This document shows positions 49,210 to 53,168 of a DNA stretch of 53,168 bases, piece by piece (position 1 is the stretch's first letter; every line of letters begins with the position of its first letter). The DNA comes from Methanocalculus natronophilus. Its GTDB lineage: Archaea > Halobacteriota > Methanomicrobia > Methanomicrobiales > Methanocorpusculaceae. The notes beneath the pieces were generated by a model. That model had not been told where the DNA came from. It was given only the letters and a program-made list of their open reading frames with translations, and did no database searches. Position numbers and translations under genes: made by a program. The stretch spans positions 1-53,168 of the forward strand of contig NZ_JBCEXH010000010.1 in the NCBI RefSeq assembly GCF_038751955.1, read 5' to 3'.

Positions 49210-50499
49210 ATGTCCAATTCAGGAATGAAGGATTTTGAAATGGAGAGCCAGGATCCTTCCCACACCACCATCTGCGTCGTTGGCCTTGGGTATGTCGGCT
49301 ACCCGCTTGCCTGTGTATTTGCCGAAAAGGTCAGAACAATCGGCTATGATCTCGATGCGACTAAGATCGCATCCATCAATGCCACCCCCGGCAACAGGAT
49401 TGAAGCCACGACCGACCCTCTGCGGATCCATGATGCCGACTATGTGATCATCGCGGTCCCAACACCTGTTACAAAGGCAAAGGATCCTGATCTCTCCTAT
49501 GTCCGATCTGCCGCTGAAACCGTCGGGCAGAACCTGAAGCCCGGTGCGATTGTTGTTCTTGAATCAACCGTCTACCCCGGCCTCACCGAGGAGATCTTCG
49601 TCCCGGCGCTTGAGCGTGCATCAGGCCTTGTCTGCGGCCGCGACTTCTTTGTCGGGTACTCGCCTGAGCGGATCAACCCGGGCGACGACGACCATACCCT
49701 CGAGAAGATCACAAAAGTCGTCGCCGGCATGGACGAGGCAACCGCTGCCCGGCTCGCCGCCCTGTATGGAATGATCACAACTGTCCATCTTGCGCCTGAC
49801 ATCCGGACAGCTGAGGCGGCAAAAGTGATCGAGAATGTCCAGCGGGATCTGAATATCGCTCTGATGAACGAGCTTGCGATCATCTTCGGCAGGATGGGCA
49901 TCGACACCCGGGCGGTCCTTGAGGCGGCTGCCACCAAGTGGAACTTCCACCGCTACCGGCCCGGCCTCGTCGGCGGCCACTGCATCCCGGTTGATCCCTA
50001 CTACCTGGTGATGAAGGCAGAGGAGCTCGGCTACCACCCGCAGGTGATCCTGGCCGGCCGGGCAATCAACGATGCGATGCCCCGGCATGTCGCCCAGCTG
50101 GCGATCAAGGAGCTGAACCGGGCCGGCAAGGTGATCAAAGGCTCCCGCCTCCTCATCATGGGTCTCACCTACAAGGAGAATGTCCCCGACACCAGGGAAA
50201 GCCCTGTCGAAGAGATGATCCGGGAATTACGAGAGTTTGAGGTGGATGTTTATGGGTATGATCCTTTGCTTCGTCCGGAGGAGATTGAAAGGTTCGGGGC
50301 GTTACCTGTGGCATCGCTTCAGGAGATTGGGTTTCCGGTTGACTGTATTGTGATCAATGCACCCCACTCGGTCTTTTCAGAACTGACGCTGGAGAAGGTC
50401 TGCGGGATCTGCAATGGGAAACCGATTGTTGTGGATGTGACCGGGATGCTTCGAGGGGATGATGAGGTCAGGGATGGATGTGTGTATCGGGTGTTGTAA
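49210..50499 (+). CDS. UDP-N-acetyl-D-mannosaminuronate-type nucleotide-sugar dehydrogenase
   Basis: This is an NAD-dependent UDP-sugar 6-dehydrogenase of the WecC/WbpA type, 429 residues from ATG 49210. V-V-G-L-G-Y-V-G-Y-P-L-A is the NAD-binding loop. E-S-T-V-Y-P-G and the active-site region G-G-H-C-I-P-V-D-P-Y-Y (catalytic Cys) follow, with G-L-T-Y-K-E-N-V-P-D-T-R-E-S-P near the C-terminus. It supplies an acidic amino sugar for surface glycans. Starts at 49186 and 49240 are alternatives. GC content rises in the middle and drops sharply after about 50220. Confidence 0.92.
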   Translation: MSNSGMKDFEMESQDPSHTTICVVGLGYVGYPLACVFAEKVRTIGYDLDATKIASINATPGNRIEATTDPLRIHDADYVIIAVPTPVTKAKDPDLSYVRSAAETVGQNLKPGAIVVLESTVYPGLTEEIFVPALERASGLVCGRDFFVGYSPERINPGDDDHTLEKITKVVAGMDEATAARLAALYGMITTVHLAPDIRTAEAAKVIENVQRDLNIALMNELAIIFGRMGIDTRAVLEAAATKWNFHRYRPGLVGGHCIPVDPYYLVMKAEELGYHPQVILAGRAINDAMPRHVAQLAIKELNRAGKVIKGSRLLIMGLTYKENVPDTRESPVEEMIRELREFEVDVYGYDPLLRPEEIERFGALPVASLQEIGFPVDCIVINAPHSVFSELTLEKVCGICNGKPIVVDVTGMLRGDDEVRDGCVYRVL

Positions 50500-50640
50500 C
50501 AATTTGTTACAGATCCTGCACGATATCTCCTTTTGAAACGGCAATGCCGGGAAGGAAGCGTCATCTACAGATGATGCGTGACCATATCCTTCTTCATTGC
50601 CTGCATTGGTCTATCTGAATAGAATTATTGGTGATACTGC
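50500..50640. other. Intergenic gap with a hairpin
   Basis: This 141-base gap contains GCGTCATC-TACA-GATGATGC at 50558-50577, an 8-bp stem with one G-T wobble. It may be a terminator or attenuator for the preceding gene; no T-run follows directly. No gene is seen. Confidence 0.4.
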
Positions 50641-51906
50641 GTGAAAATTTCAATACTTGGAACCGGTTATGTCGGTGCGGTGACCGGCGCTTGTTTTGCA
50701 GAACTGGGTAACGATATCACATTTGTCGATATCGATCCCACGAAACTCGATTGTATCAGAACCGGCCGCTCCCCCATCTATGAACCAGGGCTCGATGAGT
50801 TGCTGACAAGGAACCTGCATAGAATCTCAGCTACTACAGACACCACACAGGCGATCCGCGACACGGATGCCACCTTCATCTGCGTCGGGACACCATCGAA
50901 CCCGGATGGCTCAATCGATCTCCGGTATATTGAGTCCGCAAGCCGGGATATCGGGCTGGTGCTCCAGGAGAAGGAGGGCTGGCACACGGTTGTGATGAAG
51001 AGTACCGTTGTCTCAGGAACGACGAAGGGAATCGTTCGTTCGACACTTGAAGAAGCATCCGGCAAAGAGGCATTCCGTGACTTTGGGCTTGCATCAAACC
51101 CCGAGTTCCTTAAGGAGGGATCGGCGCTTGCGGATGTCTTCTCACCGGATCGGATTGTGATCGGTGCAGAAGATCCCCGTTCACGGGAGGTCCTTGAGAC
51201 ACTCTATGCCTCCTTTGACTGCCCGAAACTCGTGACCGCGATCCCGGTTGCCGAGATGATCAAGTATGTGAGCAATGCGTTTCTTGCAACCAAGATCAGT
51301 TTTGCAAACGAGATCGGCAACCTCTGTAAATTGATGGGCATTGACACCGCCGAGGTCTTCGCAGGCGTTGGTCTGGATGCCCGGATCAACCCGGCGTTCT
51401 TCAGGTCCGGCATCGGTTTTGGCGGCTCCTGCTTCCCAAAAGATGTCCGGGCACTGATCGCACAGGCTGAAGCTTCCGGTCTTCATCCGAAGATACTTTC
51501 GAGTGTGGTTGCAGTAAACGAAGACCAGCCCCTCCGGCTCCTTGCTCTCCTCAGAAAGCATATCCCGGATCTCAAAGGTAAGCGGATCGGAGTACTCGGC
51601 CTCGCCTTCAAGCCGGATACCGACGATATCCGGGAGAGCCGGGCGATCCCGATCGTCTCTGCACTACTGGATGCGGGTGCAGATGTGATCGCCTATGATC
51701 CACTGGCGATAGCGAACTTCAGATCACTCTTCCCGGAGATCACCTATGCCTCATCTGCCGTAGAGGTGCTCAGGAGTGATGCTGTTCTCATTATAACGGA
51801 ATGGAAAGGTTTTGAAGCACTCGATTATACCGGGAAGCTGGTGCTCGATGGAAGGCGTATTCAAAAGGCGGCGGTTGGATCCATCTATGAGGGGGTTTGC
51901 TGGTAA
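50641..51906 (+). CDS. UDP-glucose 6-dehydrogenase family protein
   Basis: This 421-residue enzyme oxidises a UDP-hexose to the uronic acid. It begins at GTG with I-L-G-T-G-Y-V-G-A-V-T-G-A. S-T-V-V-S-G-T-T, P-E-F-L-K-E-G-S-A and the active-site G-I-G-F-G-G-S-C-F-P-K-D-V (catalytic Cys) are all canonical for UDP-glucose/GDP-mannose dehydrogenases. G-L-A-F-K-P-D-T-D-D-I-R-E-S-R is the C-terminal hallmark. It is the second sugar dehydrogenase in a row and closes the glycan block. Confidence 0.93.
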   Translation: MKISILGTGYVGAVTGACFAELGNDITFVDIDPTKLDCIRTGRSPIYEPGLDELLTRNLHRISATTDTTQAIRDTDATFICVGTPSNPDGSIDLRYIESASRDIGLVLQEKEGWHTVVMKSTVVSGTTKGIVRSTLEEASGKEAFRDFGLASNPEFLKEGSALADVFSPDRIVIGAEDPRSREVLETLYASFDCPKLVTAIPVAEMIKYVSNAFLATKISFANEIGNLCKLMGIDTAEVFAGVGLDARINPAFFRSGIGFGGSCFPKDVRALIAQAEASGLHPKILSSVVAVNEDQPLRLLALLRKHIPDLKGKRIGVLGLAFKPDTDDIRESRAIPIVSALLDAGADVIAYDPLAIANFRSLFPEITYASSAVEVLRSDAVLIITEWKGFEALDYTGKLVLDGRRIQKAAVGSIYEGVCW

Positions 51907-52032
51907 TGTCTGTCCACGATTCGTTTCTATCGCGTGAACTGGAGAGAAGCGATATAGACAAGCGGTAAAGGCGGATATCCAAAGGGTTATCTGGTTTCTT
52001 AAGAATATGAATACTAAAGGAGCAGGAGAAGC
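51907..52032 (+). promoter_or_regulatory. Region before the toxin-antitoxin-like pair
   Basis: Imperfect inverted arms TCTATCGC (51926-51933) and GCGATATAGA (51949-51958) lie shortly after the dehydrogenase stop. TTTCTTAAGAATA near 51996 is a palindromic, TATA-like element, and AGGAGCAGGAGA is the ribosome-binding site for the ATG at 52033. The site could be an autoregulatory operator. Confidence 0.4.
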
Positions 52033-52209
52033 ATGACGGAGAAGAAATTCAATCCCGAAGATGTCATCGGGAAACCCTACAGGAGAGGGATGTTACCCTA
52101 CGGGGGGGGAGTTGCCAGAGGCAGGATCTCGTTTGCTGTGAGTGAGGAAGAGTACCTGGAAGATATGAGGCGCCTCCGATCGATTATGAAAGCCCCCTCC
52201 GATCGCTGA
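52033..52209 (+). CDS. Small putative antitoxin paired with a PIN toxin
   Basis: This 58-residue reading frame (ATG 52033 to TGA 52209) has a strong AGGAG-type ribosome-binding site. It starts M-T-E-K-K-F-N-P-E-D-V-I-G-K-P-Y and ends with the charged helical stretch E-E-E-Y-L-E-D-M-R-R-L-R. It lies 21 bases upstream of a PIN-domain gene in the same orientation, the usual antitoxin position. I do not recognise a named antitoxin family; the role rests on context. Confidence 0.6.
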   Translation: MTEKKFNPEDVIGKPYRRGMLPYGGGVARGRISFAVSEEEYLEDMRRLRSIMKAPSDR

Positions 52210-52230
52210 ACCACGATACTGTAGGAATAC

Positions 52231-52779
52231 ATGAACAATCCAACCATTTTTCTGGACACACCTATCTTCTTCACCTGCGCTGAAGATATGCGATCCAGGA
52301 CTCCTCTGCAGCATGCCAAAAATGCCGGGTATTTGATTCAAACCTCCATCTCGGTTCTTGGTGAAGCCTTCATCCAGATGCATGAGCACGAAAAAGGGCT
52401 TGACTATATCACTGCATTGAATCAGCTCCTTGATGAATGGAACATTACCGTTCTTTTTCCAAACGATTCTGTCCGGATCCTCTGTTATACTATGGGAGAG
52501 GAAGAGGTTGACACCCGGATGATCCGTGAGCCGACCGATCGCACCCACCTTGCCTATGCGATGGCATATCACTCAGACTATTTTCTGACATCCGATCGAA
52601 ACCTGATCAGGTACAGGATTCCATCCTCTCTCGAAGCGATCGGGTTCTCAAAACCCACCTGCCTGCCACTCGAAGAATTCAAAAATGAGATGCTCATGAA
52701 GGTGCGTGATATCTCCTATGAATGGGATACAACAAGAAATTCAGTAAGGGGAGTGAGTGATGGAAATGATGCTTCTTGA
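52231..52779 (+). CDS. PIN-domain protein (VapC-like RNase toxin candidate)
   Basis: This 182-residue protein has the acidic residues expected of a PIN nuclease: D9 in I-F-L-D-T-P-I-F-F, E45 in S-V-L-G-E-A-F, D103 in P-T-D-R-T-H-L-A-Y-A, and D116/D122 in S-D-Y-F-L-T-S-D. PIN toxins cut tRNA or rRNA and are silenced by a cognate antitoxin. The C-terminal 45 residues are an extra helical tail. GTAGGA precedes the ATG. Confidence 0.85.
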   Translation: MNNPTIFLDTPIFFTCAEDMRSRTPLQHAKNAGYLIQTSISVLGEAFIQMHEHEKGLDYITALNQLLDEWNITVLFPNDSVRILCYTMGEEEVDTRMIREPTDRTHLAYAMAYHSDYFLTSDRNLIRYRIPSSLEAIGFSKPTCLPLEEFKNEMLMKVRDISYEWDTTRNSVRGVSDGNDAS

Positions 52780-52818
52780 TAGTATATCTGCTTGGAAACT
52801 GATTTGAATGATTCGATC

Positions 52819-53094
52819 TTAAAGAAGATCCAGCTCATTATATAGATGAATCAGATCAGCCTCATCAACCGTGCAATCGATTGCCTCAATAAACTGCTGC
52901 TTTGAGAGATGGAGCTGTTCTGCCATGAGACTGAGTAGCCGATCGCCGATCTCCTTTTTGCCATGAGATACCCATGTTCGGATCTCTGTATCGCACCCAT
53001 TGTGCTGAAATGTCAGTTTGATATGCTTCGACATCTCTGTCGAGAATCCTTTCTTCTTCAGGCGGGCAATAATAATGTGATTCTTCCGGCTCAC
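52819..53094 (-). CDS. Small HicA-like protein, possible toxin
   Basis: This 91-residue basic protein has a short alpha/beta N-terminus (R-K-N-H-I-I-I-A-R-L-K-K-K-G-F) and H-I-K-L-T-F. A T-W-V-S-H-G-K-K-E-I-G-D-R-L-L stretch follows, with spacing reminiscent of HicA-like RNA-binding toxins, and then a C-terminal helical part. The family match is weak, so function is only a suggestion. It starts at GTG (53094) with GAGGAG upstream; CACTTATATTTC near 53140 is a good TATA box. It is convergent with the PIN gene. Confidence 0.65.
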   Translation of the reverse strand: MSRKNHIIIARLKKKGFSTEMSKHIKLTFQHNGCDTEIRTWVSHGKKEIGDRLLSLMAEQLHLSKQQFIEAIDCTVDEADLIHLYNELDLL

Positions 53095-53168
53095 GGCATC
53101 AGATCTCCTCTATCCCAACTTTGCCATTAATAAGAAATATAAGTGTTCTTAGTGATGTTTGTATCGAC

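Noticed and set aside
1-53168. CRISPR arrays
   Set aside because: Looked for because of Cas1 and the CARF regulator. The tandem repeats seen have 10- and 12-base periods without unique spacers; none is a CRISPR.

Overview
The window is a piece of a methanogenic archaeon's chromosome, most likely of the order Methanomicrobiales; the genus cannot be fixed from the sequence alone. The evidence is an archaeal histone, replication factor C large subunit, GatD/GatE amidotransferase, ribosomal protein L10e, an archaeal-type S-adenosylmethionine synthetase, AglB, archaemetzincin, UPF0146/UPF0212/DUF2070 proteins and two methanogenesis marker proteins (Mmp2 and Mmp4/MtxX). Many genes overlap by 4 bases (ATGA), and promoters look like archaeal TATA boxes, several placed so that the transcript would be leaderless.

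Layout. 0.2-7.5 kb: a 1202-residue helical-repeat protein, acylphosphatase, a solitary Cas1 homologue with altered active-site positions, archaemetzincin, UPF0146 and RfcL. 7.6-9.8 kb: Mmp2, Mmp4 and histone. 9.8-13.2 kb (minus strand): metK-hisG-hisA-hisB. 13.2-20.7 kb (minus strand): rpl10e, fumAB, then a tightly overlapped run korD-korA-korB-korC-sucC-sucD-dacZ. This covers most of the reductive branch from malate to 2-oxoglutarate and ends in a diadenylate cyclase. 20.8-23.5 kb: a SsuABC/NitT-type ABC importer whose binding protein appears circularly permuted. 23.6-33.1 kb (plus strand): argH-gatD-gatE, two small conserved proteins, a nitroreductase, UPF0212, a PfkB kinase, a Dph6-like ATPase and DUF2070, followed by tRNA-Thr.

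33.6-53.2 kb is accessory: a receiver plus eight-PAS histidine kinase, an orphan CARF-type winged-helix regulator, a membrane-anchored glycosidase-like protein, a class C beta-lactamase-like membrane hydrolase and a phosphoribosyltransferase with a repeat-encoded tail. It then holds a surface-glycan block (GT2 transferase, AglB and two nucleotide-sugar dehydrogenases) and toxin-antitoxin-like genes at the right edge.

The most striking non-coding structure is a dispersed GC-rich repeat family with four copies (38.8, 44.7, 45.0 and 46.6 kb). Two copies carry an identically placed 155-bp insert with terminal inverted repeats and imperfect 9-bp direct flanks, like a miniature transposable element inside a larger repeat. 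The other two copies look like empty sites. Three of the copies bracket the glycosyltransferase gene in direct orientation. The other leading observations are the permuted binding protein and the solo Cas1. No CRISPR array and no rRNA were seen.
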